DNA of 64,000 nucleotides from Azorhizobium caulinodans ORS 571 (GCF_000010525.1 NC_009937.1:687501-751500), one strand, 5' to 3'. Positions 23,508-33,483 are shown, numbered from the stretch's first letter. Numbers and translations: made by a program. The notes: generated by a model from the letters alone, not told the origin.

Positions 23508-24570
23508 TCGTTCCTCGGGAATAGATAAAGTACAAAATCTTCGCCACGGGTTTGTAGAATTCCGGCGGGATCCACTGATCGACCTCCACCGCGTCATACA
23601 TGGCGCGGGCCAGCGGCTTGTCCTCGATCACCGGGATCGAACAGCGCTCTGCGATCTCGCGGATCTTGAGCGCGATCAGATCGGTGCCTTTGGCCACCAC
23701 CTGCGGTGCACCGCCCTTCTGGCGGTCATAATAGAGCGCGATGGCATAGTGCGTCGGGTTGGCCACCACGAGGGTCGCCTTCGGCACCGAGCTCATCATG
23801 CGCTGGCGGGCGCGCTGCTGCGCCAGCGAGCGCATGCGCGCCTTCACCATCGGGTCGCCTTCCTGCTGCTTCATCTCCTCCTTCACTTCCTGCTTGGTCA
23901 TGCGCAGTTCGGCACGCCAGTGGAAGCGGGACCAGACGAGATCAAGGGCCACCAGGACGATGGTGGCGACGCAGACGGCGGAGATCAGCCGCGTGGCCAG
24001 GGACAGGATGACCGACGGCATCAGCAGCGGGTCACTGTACATGGCGTTCATCACCTTGTCCCGCTCGGACATGAGCAGGACACCGCAGATGACCGCCACC
24101 ACGACCAGCTTGAACGCCGACTTTCCGAACTCGATACCGCCGTCCCGGCTGAAGATGCGCGTCCATCCCTTCATGGGATCGATGCGGCTGAACTGCGGCT
24201 GGATGCGGTTCAGCACGAGGCGCGGCGTGTTCTGGAACAGCGAAGCCGCAAGGCCCGCCGCCGCCAGCAGAAGGACCGCCGGCAGCAGAACCTGGCCCAT
24301 CAGCAGCAGCACGCCCCAGGCGAGGGCGATGGCATCGTCCGACCCCGCCAGCGTGAAGCCCGCGGGATTGTCGAGGAAGTGCGTGAGCTCGACGGTCAGG
24401 ATGCGCACGGGATTCACGACGAAGAACGTCAGGACCCCGAGGATGCCCAGCAGCGAGGCGAACAGCGCCGTCTCGCGCGAATAGGGAACGTTTCCCTTCT
24501 CCAAGGCATCGGAGACTTTGCGCTCCGTTGCCTCTTCGGTTTTACTTTCCTTGTCGGTATCGTCGGACAT
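23491..24570 (-). CDS. flhB: Flagellar export switch protein FlhB
   Basis: 359 residues. The N-terminal part has four membrane helices (for example ALFASLLGILGVLTFFVV and LVVVAVICGVLL). The cytoplasmic domain carries the self-cleavage motif NPTH near residue 267 in VVANPTHYAIALYYD. FlhB sits on the export gate and switches substrate class after interaction with FliK. It follows fliG at 15 bases. Confidence 0.96.
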   Translation of the reverse strand: MSDDTDKESKTEEATERKVSDALEKGNVPYSRETALFASLLGILGVLTFFVVNPVRILTVELTHFLDNPAGFTLAGSDDAIALAWGVLLLMGQVLLPAVLLLAAAGLAASLFQNTPRLVLNRIQPQFSRIDPMKGWTRIFSRDGGIEFGKSAFKLVVVAVICGVLLMSERDKVMNAMYSDPLLMPSVILSLATRLISAVCVATIVLVALDLVWSRFHWRAELRMTKQEVKEEMKQQEGDPMVKARMRSLAQQRARQRMMSSVPKATLVVANPTHYAIALYYDRQKGGAPQVVAKGTDLIALKIREIAERCSIPVIEDKPLARAMYDAVEVDQWIPPEFYKPVAKILYFIYSRGTNAAKQ

Positions 24571-24585
24571 TGACGGCGCTTCTGC

Positions 24586-25611
24586 TTATCGCACGTAGGC
24601 TTCGTCGTCGTTGCCGGTATTGATCTCGATTTCTCCGCGTCCCGCCATGTCCAGCGCCATGTCGGTGATCGTGCGGCGGGCCTCCGCCACCTCCTTCTGT
24701 GCCGACGGCTCGCCGTTCCCCAGTTCCTGCTCGACCATGCGGCGCACGCGCGAGCCCAGCGACTGGAGGATGATTTCGCGGAATTCCACGTCCGTGCCCT
24801 TGAGCGCCAGGATGAGCTTGTCGTTCGGCACCTGGTCGAACAGCGACGTGCGCGCCTTGGGCGTGAGCTTGACGATGTCCTCGAAGGTAAAGAGCAGGCC
24901 CTTGAGGATTTCCGCCGACTTCGGCCGGGTGGCCGCCAGCGAGGACAGGACCATTTCCATGTCTTCGCGCTCCATCTTGTTGATGATGTCGGCCATGCGG
25001 GCATGCGGGTCGGCGCCGGCGTTGCGCGAGAAGTTCATCATGAAGTCCTCATGGATGGTCTTCTCGATCACCTGCATGGTGGCGTCGACGATGGGCTTGA
25101 AGGTGAGCATGCGGCGCATCAGGCTGTTGCGCTTGTCCGCGGGGATGTGGCTCATCACCTTGGCGGCGCACGAGGGGCGCACCTTGGAGAGGATGAGCGC
25201 CGCCGTCTGCGGATGCTCTTTCATGATGTAGGTGGCGAGGATGTTCTCGCTGACCGTGGAGATGCGGTCCCAGATCGAATGATTGGCTGCGCCCAGCAGC
25301 TCGTTCATGATCTCGGCGATCTGCTCGGGCGGCAGAACGCCCGTCAGCAGCCGTTCCACATCCTGTGCCGTGCCCACGAGATTGGCGCCGGCGACGAAGC
25401 TCGACGCAAACTCCTCGATCAGGCTTTCGACGACCGCGGTCGGCATCGGCCGCAGTTCCGCAATCGCGCGCGTGACGAGCTTGATCTCGTCCGGCTCGAA
25501 ATGCTTGAGGATGCGGTTGGCGATCGGCGTGCCCATGGTCATGAGCAGCGCCGCCACCTTGTCCGTGCCGTGCAGTGGGCGGGACTTGCCGGTCAGCGGT
25601 TGGGGGGCCAT
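24586..25611 (-). CDS. fliG: Flagellar motor switch protein FliG
   Basis: 341 residues. N- and middle-domain motifs (DKVAALLMTMG, EHPQTAALILSKV, MSHIPADKR) and the C-terminal torque helix region (LKGTDVEFREIILQSLGSRVR with EEL-type charges) are present. FliG links FliF to the C ring and transmits torque from MotA. It comes 10 bases after fliN, in the rhizobial order fliM-fliN-fliG. Confidence 0.95.
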   Translation of the reverse strand: MAPQPLTGKSRPLHGTDKVAALLMTMGTPIANRILKHFEPDEIKLVTRAIAELRPMPTAVVESLIEEFASSFVAGANLVGTAQDVERLLTGVLPPEQIAEIMNELLGAANHSIWDRISTVSENILATYIMKEHPQTAALILSKVRPSCAAKVMSHIPADKRNSLMRRMLTFKPIVDATMQVIEKTIHEDFMMNFSRNAGADPHARMADIINKMEREDMEMVLSSLAATRPKSAEILKGLLFTFEDIVKLTPKARTSLFDQVPNDKLILALKGTDVEFREIILQSLGSRVRRMVEQELGNGEPSAQKEVAEARRTITDMALDMAGRGEIEINTGNDDEAYVR

Positions 25612-25621
25612 GGGCTAGCCG

Positions 25622-25984
25622 TCAGTTGTGGTCGGCGCCGCCGGGGCCGACGATCTCGGTGAGGGTCACGCCGAAACGGGAGTTGTCTTCTTCCACCACC
25701 ATCACCTCGCCGCGGGCGATGATGCGGCCGTTCACCACCACGTCCACGGGTTCGCCCACGCGATGGTCCAGCGGCACGATGGCGCCGCGACCGAGCTTCA
25801 TGAGATTGGCCACCGGCATGCTGGCCGAGCCGAGCACCACCTGCAGCAGCACGGGGATGCGCATCACGGATTCGAGGCCCTGGCCGGTGCCGATGGTCTC
25901 TTCCTTGCCGTTGTCTTTCAGCGCCTTGGAGAAGAGCGCTTCGTCCTGGGCGGTGTCCTTGTCGAAATCATCGGGCGGTGCCAT
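25622..25984 (-). CDS. fliN: Flagellar motor switch protein FliN
   Basis: 120 residues. The single SpoA domain is C-terminal: RIPVLLQVVLGSASMPVANLMKLGRGAIVPLD and GEPVDVVVNGRIIARGEVMVVEEDN in outline. An acidic N-terminal tail precedes it. It builds the base of the C ring with FliM. Start ATG follows GGGAG. Confidence 0.94.
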   Translation of the reverse strand: MAPPDDFDKDTAQDEALFSKALKDNGKEETIGTGQGLESVMRIPVLLQVVLGSASMPVANLMKLGRGAIVPLDHRVGEPVDVVVNGRIIARGEVMVVEEDNSRFGVTLTEIVGPGGADHN

Positions 25985-26096
25985 GGGGTGCTCCCGTCAA
26001 TTGGCTGGTCCGAGCGCGCTCTCGGGCGCCCGTAGAAAGTGGAAGATTGGGCCGATCCGGTCGCCGCGACCGCATCGGATCTGGGTCTGAAGGCCG

Positions 26097-26441
26097 TCAG
26101 GCGCCGCGCGCCAGCATCTGCCCGTTCGCATGCTTGTCCATGCCGGCCTGCTCGGTGCGGGCGCGGCGAAGGGCGAGGCTGTTGCGCTCGAGATCCGCGA
26201 TGGCTTCGTGCGCCTGCTCGATCTTGTCACCCAGCGAGAACAGAAGTTCCCGGCCGTCCGTATTGAGGGCGCACACCGCCTGATGGGCCGAGATGAGCGC
26301 CGCGGAGCTTTCCGCCAGCACCCGCTCGTAATGGGCCTGATGCGCCTCGAGTTCCTTGAGCTTGCGATAGACCAATACCACGCAGGCGGTGGTCATGACG
26401 AGCGCGACCAGGAGCACCATGTCAACGGGGAAGAATGTCAT
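26097..26441 (-). CDS. Small membrane/coiled-coil protein between fliM and fliN
   Basis: 114 residues. An N-terminal membrane helix (MVLLVALVMTTACVVLVY) is followed by a soluble helical part (KLKELEAHQAHYERVLAES, ALRRARTEQAGM) that should form a coiled coil. The start overlaps the fliM stop by 20 bases, so it is co-translated with the switch genes; 112 bases separate it from fliN. I do not recognise the family. A membrane-anchored helper of C-ring assembly is one possibility. Confidence 0.7.
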   Translation of the reverse strand: MTFFPVDMVLLVALVMTTACVVLVYRKLKELEAHQAHYERVLAESSAALISAHQAVCALNTDGRELLFSLGDKIEQAHEAIADLERNSLALRRARTEQAGMDKHANGQMLARGA

Positions 26442-27351
26442 CGACGAACTCCTGGTTCAGATTGATCTGCTCTTCGACCCGCAGCACATAAGCGCCTTCG
26501 GCCTGGCCGAGATGGCACCAGAAGAGCGGCTGGTCGGCGCTTTCCAGCTTCACGAGCGTCCGTGGCGTGGCCTGCAGATGGAGCACCTGGCCCACCTTGA
26601 AGTCGGCGATCTCGCCGAGGGGATAGTGTCGCTCCTCGAGGATTGCGCGAACCTTGACCTGCGTGCGGTTGACCTCGTCGCGGATCTGCTTGGTCCAGAT
26701 CGGGTCGCGGCCGGAAGTCTCGGCGGGCGTGGTGCGGGCGAGTGCCTGGCGCATGGGCGTCAGGGCCGACTGCGGGATGATGACGAACATCTCGCCGCCG
26801 CGGTTCAGCGCCTGGAGCAGGAACTTGGCGGTGACGGCAAGGTTGTTGCGGCGGCCGATGACCGCGAAGTCCATGCGGGTTTCCTGCCGCTCGAACTTGA
26901 ACTGGGTGTCGCTCACCATGGTGAAGGCGTTGTGGAGCGCCTTCTGCATCTGCTCGAAGATGGCCTGCGAGATGCGCAGCTCGATGTTGGAGAAGCTGCG
27001 CTCGTCGTCCACCGGCGGCTCGGAGCCGTCGGCGCCGAACAGCGCCTCGATCATCGTGAACACGAAGTCGCGGTCGAAGCCGACGATGATGTGGCTGTCC
27101 CACATCGGAACGTGGAACACGCCGGCCACCGCCATGCCTTCGTACATTTCCAGCACGTCGCCGATGCGGCCCGTCTCGATGCTCGAGAGCGAGTAGAAGG
27201 CCTGTGAGGCGGCCAGCTGGCGGAGGCCTTCGGCGCAGAGCGTGCCCAGGCGGTCGAAGATGACGTGCAGCATGGGCATGCGGTCGATCGACAGCCCCGC
27301 CGCATCGAGCAGCATGTCTCGAATGTCTTGATGGGAATGCGCTGCATTCAT
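26422..27351 (-). CDS. fliM: Flagellar motor switch protein FliM
   Basis: 309 residues from ATG 27351, 4 bases after the motA stop; a longer frame overlapping motA is not credible. The middle CheC-like domain includes AGVFHVPMWDSHIIVGFDRDF-type sequence and the C-terminal SpoA domain starts around LGEIADFKVGQVLHL. The N-terminal CheY-binding peptide (EIDALL in enterics) is represented by the variant QDIRDMLL at residues 8-15. FliM receives CheY-P and sets rotation. Confidence 0.93.
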   Translation of the reverse strand: MNAAHSHQDIRDMLLDAAGLSIDRMPMLHVIFDRLGTLCAEGLRQLAASQAFYSLSSIETGRIGDVLEMYEGMAVAGVFHVPMWDSHIIVGFDRDFVFTMIEALFGADGSEPPVDDERSFSNIELRISQAIFEQMQKALHNAFTMVSDTQFKFERQETRMDFAVIGRRNNLAVTAKFLLQALNRGGEMFVIIPQSALTPMRQALARTTPAETSGRDPIWTKQIRDEVNRTQVKVRAILEERHYPLGEIADFKVGQVLHLQATPRTLVKLESADQPLFWCHLGQAEGAYVLRVEEQINLNQEFVDDILPR

Positions 27352-27355
27352 GGGA

Positions 27356-28246
27356 TCACGCGGCCTGCTGCTGGGGCGGAGAGTTCGAGGACGGCACGTT
27401 CGAGATGGCCTCGCTCTCGACCTCGTCGATGGTCGGACGCTCGCCTTCCGCAATGGTCTTGCGGCCATGTTCCAGCGCGATCTGGGGGAGGGCGCCGTTC
27501 ATGAAGGCGATCAGCGTCTGCTTGACGATGATGAAGGGCTGGCACTGCTTCTCACGGGTGACTTTGATCTTGTGGGCCAGCGGGGAAATGATGGCGTAGG
27601 ACGAATAGATGCCGACGAAGGTGCCGATGAGCGCCGAGCCGATGTAGTGGCCGAGGATTTCCGGCGACTGGTCGATGGCGCCCATGGCCTTCACGATGCC
27701 GAGCACCGCGGCGCAGATGCCGAGCGCCGGCAGCGCCTCGGCCACCGTGCCGAGCGCGGCGGCGGGCTTCGTCTTGTGCTTCTTGATGGTCGAGATCTCC
27801 TGCTCCATCAGGCCTTCGATCTCGTGCGACTTGGCGTTGCCGATGATGATGAGGCGGGCATAGTCGCAGATATACTGCGTCAGCTCCTTGTCCTTCAGGA
27901 TCGTCGGGAAGTGGGCGAACAGGCCGGAGTTGGCCGGATCGTCGATGTGCGCCTCGACCTCGTTGCGCGGCTTGGCGCGCACTTCACGCATCAGGGCATA
28001 GAGCAGGCCGAGCAGCGCGAGGAAGTCCTTGCGCTTGGGCGCGACGCCCGACATGGCGTGCATGATGCCGCTGCCGGTGTCCTTGATGACGGACATGGGG
28101 TTGGCGATGAGGAACGTCGAAAAGGCGATGCCGCCGATGATGACGTACTCGAACGGCTGCCAGACGACGTCCAGATGGCCGCCCATGGCCATGAAGCCGC
28201 CGAAGGTGGCGCCCAGGCCAAGGACAATTCCGAGCAAGACCATCAT
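27356..28246 (-). CDS. motA: Flagellar motor stator protein MotA
   Basis: 296 residues from ATG 28246 (ATG 28243 also possible). Four membrane segments are visible, with the channel prolines in EALPALGICAAVLG and YAIISPLAHK. The cytoplasmic loop contains RKDFLALLGLLYALMREVR and LMEQEI, the region that contacts FliG. It begins the switch/export/rod block and is divergent from flgF across 235 bases. Its partner motB is in another unit. Confidence 0.94.
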   Translation of the reverse strand: MMVLLGIVLGLGATFGGFMAMGGHLDVVWQPFEYVIIGGIAFSTFLIANPMSVIKDTGSGIMHAMSGVAPKRKDFLALLGLLYALMREVRAKPRNEVEAHIDDPANSGLFAHFPTILKDKELTQYICDYARLIIIGNAKSHEIEGLMEQEISTIKKHKTKPAAALGTVAEALPALGICAAVLGIVKAMGAIDQSPEILGHYIGSALIGTFVGIYSSYAIISPLAHKIKVTREKQCQPFIIVKQTLIAFMNGALPQIALEHGRKTIAEGERPTIDEVESEAISNVPSSNSPPQQQAA

Positions 28247-28481
28247 GGCGGTGGATCCCCTGTTTGATCCCTCGGTGTTAGGCAACGTGCATTGCGCGAG
28301 GCTTGGCTTGCTGCGGACACGCACATTGCCGCTGCGAGGCAGGCTCGGGCAAGCCTCGGGTGAGAGCTTCCGTCGCGAAGGTTAAGTGCCCTCCCGTGCG
28401 CGTGCCGAATGCGGCGTCACCGGAGGGGTTCCTGTTCAAGCGTCGGACCGGCTCCCGGTCCCATGGTCCCTCGGAGGCAGC

Positions 28482-29204
28482 ATGTCCAACGGCCTTTACG
28501 TCGCCCTGTCCGGTCAGATGGCGACGGAAAAGCGGATGGCCACGATTGCGAACAACGTGGCGAACATGAACACGCCCGGTTATCGGGCCGAAGAAATCAA
28601 GTTCTCCAGCATCATGGCCGAGCAGGGGGCGAAGGACATCAAGTTCGCCTCCACGGGCGAGAGCTACACGTCCCGGCGCGCCGGCCCCATCACCTATACC
28701 AACAGCCCCTATGACGTGGCCGTTCAGGGCAAGGGCTGGTTCTCGGTGAAGACGCCGGACGGCGTCGCCTACACCCGCGACGGGCGTTTCAACGTCACCG
28801 CCGACGGCATGCTGGTCAGCGTGAACAATTATCCGGTGCTCGATCAGGGCGGCACGGCCGTCATGATCCAGCCCAACCAGGGCGAGCTGAAGATCACCGC
28901 TGACGGCACCATCATCCAGGGCACCAACCCGGTGGGAACGCTCGGCCTGTTCGAGATTCCGCTCGATGCCAAGCTCAAGCGCTACGACAACTCGGCGGTC
29001 ATCCCCGACAAGGCGGCGACGCCGGTGACGGACTACAATTCCAACGCCATCCGCCAGGGGTATGTGGAAGGCTCGAATGTCGATCCGGTGATGGAGATGA
29101 CGCGCCTCATCATGGTGCAGCGCGCCTTCGAGAGCGCCGCGCAGGCCATTTCCCAGCAGGAGACCTCGGGCACCGATTCCATTCGCGCGCTCGGCCCGCA
29201 GTAA
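28482..29204 (+). CDS. flgF: Proximal rod protein FlgF
   Basis: 240 residues from ATG 28482, 4 bases after GGAGG; the frame upstream is not FlgF-like. N-terminal LYVALSGQMATEKRMATIAN and NNVANMNTPGYRAEEIKF, central TRDGRFNVTADGMLVS and C-terminal GYVEGSNVDPVMEMTRLI are typical. It opens the plus-strand half of the flagellar cluster, followed by fliI as in other rhizobia. Confidence 0.95.
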   Translation: MSNGLYVALSGQMATEKRMATIANNVANMNTPGYRAEEIKFSSIMAEQGAKDIKFASTGESYTSRRAGPITYTNSPYDVAVQGKGWFSVKTPDGVAYTRDGRFNVTADGMLVSVNNYPVLDQGGTAVMIQPNQGELKITADGTIIQGTNPVGTLGLFEIPLDAKLKRYDNSAVIPDKAATPVTDYNSNAIRQGYVEGSNVDPVMEMTRLIMVQRAFESAAQAISQQETSGTDSIRALGPQ

Positions 29205-29265
29205 TCCCCTCGCGTGTTCCGGCCGGGCGGCCCATGCCCGGCCTCTTCCCCCTTGAGGTGGCGTG

Positions 29266-30588
29266 ATGAATGCCCTGGTCCGTCTTCAGGCTGCCGTTGA
29301 ATCCGCCATGGAAGACGTGCCCCCGCTGCGTGTGGGCGGCATCGTCCGGGAAGTGACGCCCACCTATTTCCGCGTCAGCGGCATCTCCAGCTACCTGCGT
29401 CTCGGCGACCGCGTGGGCATCGACCAGGACGGGCGCACGCGCATCGGCGAGGTGGTTCGCGTGGACGAAGCCGGCGCCGCCGTGAAGCCGTTCGACGAGC
29501 GCGTGCCCGTGGGCATGGGATCGGTGGCCTTCCGGGCCGGCTCCCTCAGCCTCAGCCCGGACCGCTCCTGGAAGGGGCGGGTCATCAACGCGCTCGGCGT
29601 ACCGCTCGACGGAGAGGGGCTTCTCGCCCGCGGCGAGCACCGCATGCCCATGGATGCCGAGCCGCCTCCGGCCATGACGCGACAGCGCATCCAGAAGGGC
29701 ATCCGCACCGGCGTCCGGGTGATCGACCTCTTCACCCCGCTGTGCGAAGGCCAGCGCATGGGCATTTTCGCCGGCTCGGGCGTCGGCAAGTCCACCCTTC
29801 TTGCCATGCTGGCCCGCAGCGCGGTGTTCGATACCGTTGTTGTCGGCCTGGTCGGCGAGCGCGGCCGCGAGGTGCGCGAGTTCCTCGAAGGGCCGCTCGC
29901 CTCGAACCGCCACCGCTCCGTTGTGGTCGTTTCCACCAGCGACGAGAGCCCGATGATGCGGCGCCTTGCGCCCCAGTCGGCGCTGGCGGTGGCCGAATAT
30001 TTCCGCGATCTCGGCGAGTCGGTGCTGCTCATCATCGATAGCGTGACGCGCTATGCCCACGCCGCCCGCGACGTGGCGCTGGCCGCCGGTGAGCCGGCCG
30101 TGGCGCGCGGTTACGCGCCCAGCGTCTTCTCCACGCTGCCGAAGCTGCTGGAGCGGGCCGGGCCCGGCACCGAGGGCGCCGGCTGCATCACCGCCGTCTT
30201 CTCGGTGCTGGTGGATGGCGACGACCACAATGATCCGGTGGCCGATGCCATCCGCGGCACGCTCGACGGACACATCGTGCTCGATCGCGCCATTGCGGAC
30301 CAGGGCCGCTTCCCGGCCGTGAACGTGCTCGGCTCCATCTCGCGTCTGGCCGATCACGTGTGGACCCCCGAGGAGCGCGATCTCGTGCGGCGCCTCAAGT
30401 CCATGGTCGCCCGCTTCGAGGACACGCGCGACCTGCGCCTGATGGGCGGCTACCACGCCGGCAGCGATCCGGAACTCGATCAGGCTGTGGCGCTCGTTCC
30501 GAAAATCTACGAGGCGCTGCGGCAGTATAGCGACTCCCCGCCCTCCCTGGATCCCTTCGGAGAACTGGCTCAGGCCATCCGCGGGTGA
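29266..30588 (+). CDS. fliI: Flagellar export ATPase FliI
   Basis: 440 residues from ATG 29266 (7 bases after GAGG); a GTG just upstream is an alternative. Walker A AGSGVGKSTLL lies near residue 168 and Walker B VLLIIDSVTRYA near 255, with GERGREVREF and the arginine-finger region expected of F1-type ATPases. FliI energises export of flagellar subunits and is controlled by FliH (candidate at 13.2 kb) and FliJ (candidate at 39.2 kb). Confidence 0.96.
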   Translation: MNALVRLQAAVESAMEDVPPLRVGGIVREVTPTYFRVSGISSYLRLGDRVGIDQDGRTRIGEVVRVDEAGAAVKPFDERVPVGMGSVAFRAGSLSLSPDRSWKGRVINALGVPLDGEGLLARGEHRMPMDAEPPPAMTRQRIQKGIRTGVRVIDLFTPLCEGQRMGIFAGSGVGKSTLLAMLARSAVFDTVVVGLVGERGREVREFLEGPLASNRHRSVVVVSTSDESPMMRRLAPQSALAVAEYFRDLGESVLLIIDSVTRYAHAARDVALAAGEPAVARGYAPSVFSTLPKLLERAGPGTEGAGCITAVFSVLVDGDDHNDPVADAIRGTLDGHIVLDRAIADQGRFPAVNVLGSISRLADHVWTPEERDLVRRLKSMVARFEDTRDLRLMGGYHAGSDPELDQAVALVPKIYEALRQYSDSPPSLDPFGELAQAIRG

Positions 30589-30696
30589 GCCGCGCAGGCG
30601 GGTTTGGCAGCCTCGCACAAGCTAATTCTGGTCCATTTGGGATCGGGTACCGGCCACGACAGGGCGAAATGCGCCCATATCATCGGGAGTTTTTCC

Positions 30697-31989
30697 ATGA
30701 GCCTTTATGGGACGCTGCGGACCAGCGTGTCGGGCATGAATGCTCAGTCCAACAAGCTTGGCACCATCTCTGACAACATCGCGAACTCCAACACGACCGG
30801 CTACAAGAAGGCGACCACCGACTTCTCGTCCCTGATCGTGGACAGCAGCACCTCGGAATACAATTCCGGCTCGGTGAACACCAAGATTTCGTACGACATC
30901 TCCAAGCAGGGCACCACGACGAGCTCCACCTCGGCCACCGACATGATGGTCAATGGTGATGGCTTCTTCGTCGTGCAGGACGGCGGCGGCTCGACCTATC
31001 TGACCCGCGCCGGCAGCTTCACCGTGGATGCCACGACGGGCAATCTCGTCAACACCGCCGGCTACACGCTGATGGGTTATGACATCAGCAAGGGCAACAA
31101 TGTCACCCCGGTGGTGAACAGCACCGCGGGCATGGTGCCGGTCAACATCGGCAGCATCGCTCTGGCGGCCGTGCCCACCACGTCCGGCACCATGACGGCG
31201 AACCTGCAGTCCACCTCGGCGGTGGTCAGCGGCGCGACGCCGGGCGGCAACACGGCGGCGGCGACCTATACCTACAAGAGCTCCGTGTCGGTCTATGACA
31301 ACCTCGGCAACCAGGTTGTCCTCGATGTCTATTTCACCAAGACCGCCGCAGCGAACCCCGCCGCCACGCCGCCCACCACCGGCGGCTGGGAAATGGCCAT
31401 CTACAATCAGGCCGATGCGACCACCGGCGGCACCACGCCGTTCCCGTACAGCTCCAGTGCTTTGGCCACCCAGACCCTGACCTTCGACTCCACCGGCCAG
31501 CTCCTGACGCCCGCGACGGGCAAGGTGTCGCTGACGGTGCCGAACGGTCAGACGATGAATTTCGACATCAGCACCATGACGCAGCTGTCGAACGACTACA
31601 GCATCAAGGCGCCGACCAACGGCAGCCCGGCGACCTCGGCCTCCGACATCAAGGTCAATTCGCAGGGCATCGTCTATGCGGTGGACGGCAACGGCAACAC
31701 CACCAACCTGTACCGGATCCCGGTCGCGACGGTGAAGAGCCCGGACAACCTGACGCCCGTCTCCGGCAACGCCTATCAGGTGACGCAGGAATCGGGTGCC
31801 ATGCAGATCGGCCTGTCCGGATCGGCCGGTGTCGGCACGATCAAGTCCAACACGCTGGAAAACTCCAACGTGGACGTGGCCAGCGAGCTCACCGACATGA
31901 TCGTCGCCCAGCGCGACTACACCGCCAACTCCAAGGTCTTCCAGACCGGGACGGATCTGCTCGACGTTCTGATGAACCTCAAGCGCTGA
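30697..31989 (+). CDS. flgE: Flagellar hook protein FlgE
   Basis: 430 residues from ATG 30697, 7 bases after GGGAG. The N-terminal SLYGTLRTSVSGMNAQSNKL and SDNIANSNTTGYKKATTDF, middle LTRAGSFTVDATTGNLVNTA, FlgE D2 region YDNLGNQVVLDVYFTK and C-terminal LENSNVDVASELTDMIVAQR identify it. The centre is Thr/Ala-rich. It forms the hook; the 108 bases before it probably hold its own promoter. Confidence 0.95.
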   Translation: MSLYGTLRTSVSGMNAQSNKLGTISDNIANSNTTGYKKATTDFSSLIVDSSTSEYNSGSVNTKISYDISKQGTTTSSTSATDMMVNGDGFFVVQDGGGSTYLTRAGSFTVDATTGNLVNTAGYTLMGYDISKGNNVTPVVNSTAGMVPVNIGSIALAAVPTTSGTMTANLQSTSAVVSGATPGGNTAAATYTYKSSVSVYDNLGNQVVLDVYFTKTAAANPAATPPTTGGWEMAIYNQADATTGGTTPFPYSSSALATQTLTFDSTGQLLTPATGKVSLTVPNGQTMNFDISTMTQLSNDYSIKAPTNGSPATSASDIKVNSQGIVYAVDGNGNTTNLYRIPVATVKSPDNLTPVSGNAYQVTQESGAMQIGLSGSAGVGTIKSNTLENSNVDVASELTDMIVAQRDYTANSKVFQTGTDLLDVLMNLKR

Positions 31990-32025
31990 TCCTGACGCCT
32001 CGCCCTCCGGATCCTGGGGACCATC

Positions 32026-33483
32026 ATGAGCCTTACCAGCGCGTTTTCGACGGCGCGGAACTCGTTGCTGAATACGGCGACGCAGCTCTCCACGTCGGCG
32101 AAGAACATCGAGAATGCGAGCAACACCAGTTACTCGCGCAAGAACGCAAACTTGGTCTCCGGGGACGCGGGCAACACCAGTGTCGTCGTCGCCCGGGCGG
32201 GCGACGCCGCGCTCTTCCTGAAGATGCTGGACGCCACGTCCAACAGCTCCAAGTACGCGGCACTGCTCACCGGCCTGACGACGCTGCAAAGCACGATCGG
32301 CGATACCGAGACCGACACTTCGGTGGCGGCCCGGCTGTCGACCTTCCAGACGGCGCTGTCGTCCTATGCCAATGCGCCGGACAATGACACGCTCGGCCAG
32401 GCGGCCATCACCGCGGCGGAGAATCTCGCCACCGCGCTGAATTCCTCGACCCGCACCGTCCAGTCGGTGCGGGCGGAGGCTGATGCGAATATCGCCAATT
32501 CCGTGTCGAAGGTGAATGACCTGCTCTCGCAGTTCAAGATCGCCAACGACGCGGTGATCGCCGGCACGGTCAAGGGCGACGACATCTCGGACGCGCTCGA
32601 CGCCCGTGACGCTGTCCTTTCGAAGCTCTCGGAAGAGATGGGCGTCACCACCGTCCTCGGCCAGAACAACGACATGAAGCTGTATACGGACGGCGGAGCC
32701 ACGCTGTTCGACCAGTCTCCGCGTTCGGTCACCTTCGTGCCTTCGGCCACCTTCGACGGCACCACTGTCGGCAATGCCGTCTATGTGGATGGCGTCGCCG
32801 TCACCGGCGCTTCGTCCGTCATGCCGCTCAAGTCCGGCGCCATCGCCGGCTATGCCGAGATGCGCGACGTGACGACCGTCACCTATCAGGACCAGCTCGA
32901 CGAAGTCGCGCGCGGCCTGATCAGCGCCTTCCAGGAAACCGACCAGTCGGGCGGCGGCGGGGCAGCCAAATCTGGCCTGTTCACCAACGGCATCGACACT
33001 ACGGTGGCCGGCGGTCTGACCCGCAACCTGGCGGCGACGATCACGGTGAATACCGCGGCCGTCGTGTCCAAGGGCGGATCCGTCAGCACGCTGCGCGACG
33101 GCGGCATGAACGGCGCCGCTTACGCCTACAACACGACCAATGCCGCGAGCTTCGGCACGCGCCTTGCGGCTCTGCAGACCGCGATCAAGGCCCAGCAGAC
33201 CTTCTCGAGCACCACGCAGCTGACCAGCGGCGTGAGCCTCCAGACGTTCGCCTCGTCCTCGGTCAGCTGGCTGGAGGGGCTGCGCACGTCCACCACCAAC
33301 AAGTCCGAGACGCAGAAGACTTTGCTCTCGCAGGCGTCCACGGCCGTGTCCAATGCCTCCGGCGTGAACACGGACCAGGAATACGCCACGCAGTTGCAAC
33401 TGGAGAAGAGCTACCAGGCCTCCTCCAAGATCCTGAGCGCCGTGCAGAGCATGTACGACGCGCTCTTCAGCGCCATCCGGTGA
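32026..33483 (+). CDS. flgK: Hook-associated protein 1, FlgK
   Basis: 485 residues. The N-terminal SAFSTARNSLLNTATQLS and NIENASNTSYSRKN segments and the C-terminal coiled coil EYATQLQLEKSYQASSKIL fit FlgK; the variable centre is rich in small and polar residues, as usual for alphaproteobacteria. It starts 36 bases after flgE and is followed 9 bases later by flgL. It joins hook and filament. Confidence 0.92.
   Translation: MSLTSAFSTARNSLLNTATQLSTSAKNIENASNTSYSRKNANLVSGDAGNTSVVVARAGDAALFLKMLDATSNSSKYAALLTGLTTLQSTIGDTETDTSVAARLSTFQTALSSYANAPDNDTLGQAAITAAENLATALNSSTRTVQSVRAEADANIANSVSKVNDLLSQFKIANDAVIAGTVKGDDISDALDARDAVLSKLSEEMGVTTVLGQNNDMKLYTDGGATLFDQSPRSVTFVPSATFDGTTVGNAVYVDGVAVTGASSVMPLKSGAIAGYAEMRDVTTVTYQDQLDEVARGLISAFQETDQSGGGGAAKSGLFTNGIDTTVAGGLTRNLAATITVNTAAVVSKGGSVSTLRDGGMNGAAYAYNTTNAASFGTRLAALQTAIKAQQTFSSTTQLTSGVSLQTFASSSVSWLEGLRTSTTNKSETQKTLLSQASTAVSNASGVNTDQEYATQLQLEKSYQASSKILSAVQSMYDALFSAIR

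Noticed and set aside
30604-30625. Possible sigma-54 promoter (TGGCAG...CACAAGC) before flgE
   Set aside because: The -12 part does not fit the TTGC consensus and rhizobial flagellar genes are not usually sigma-54 dependent.
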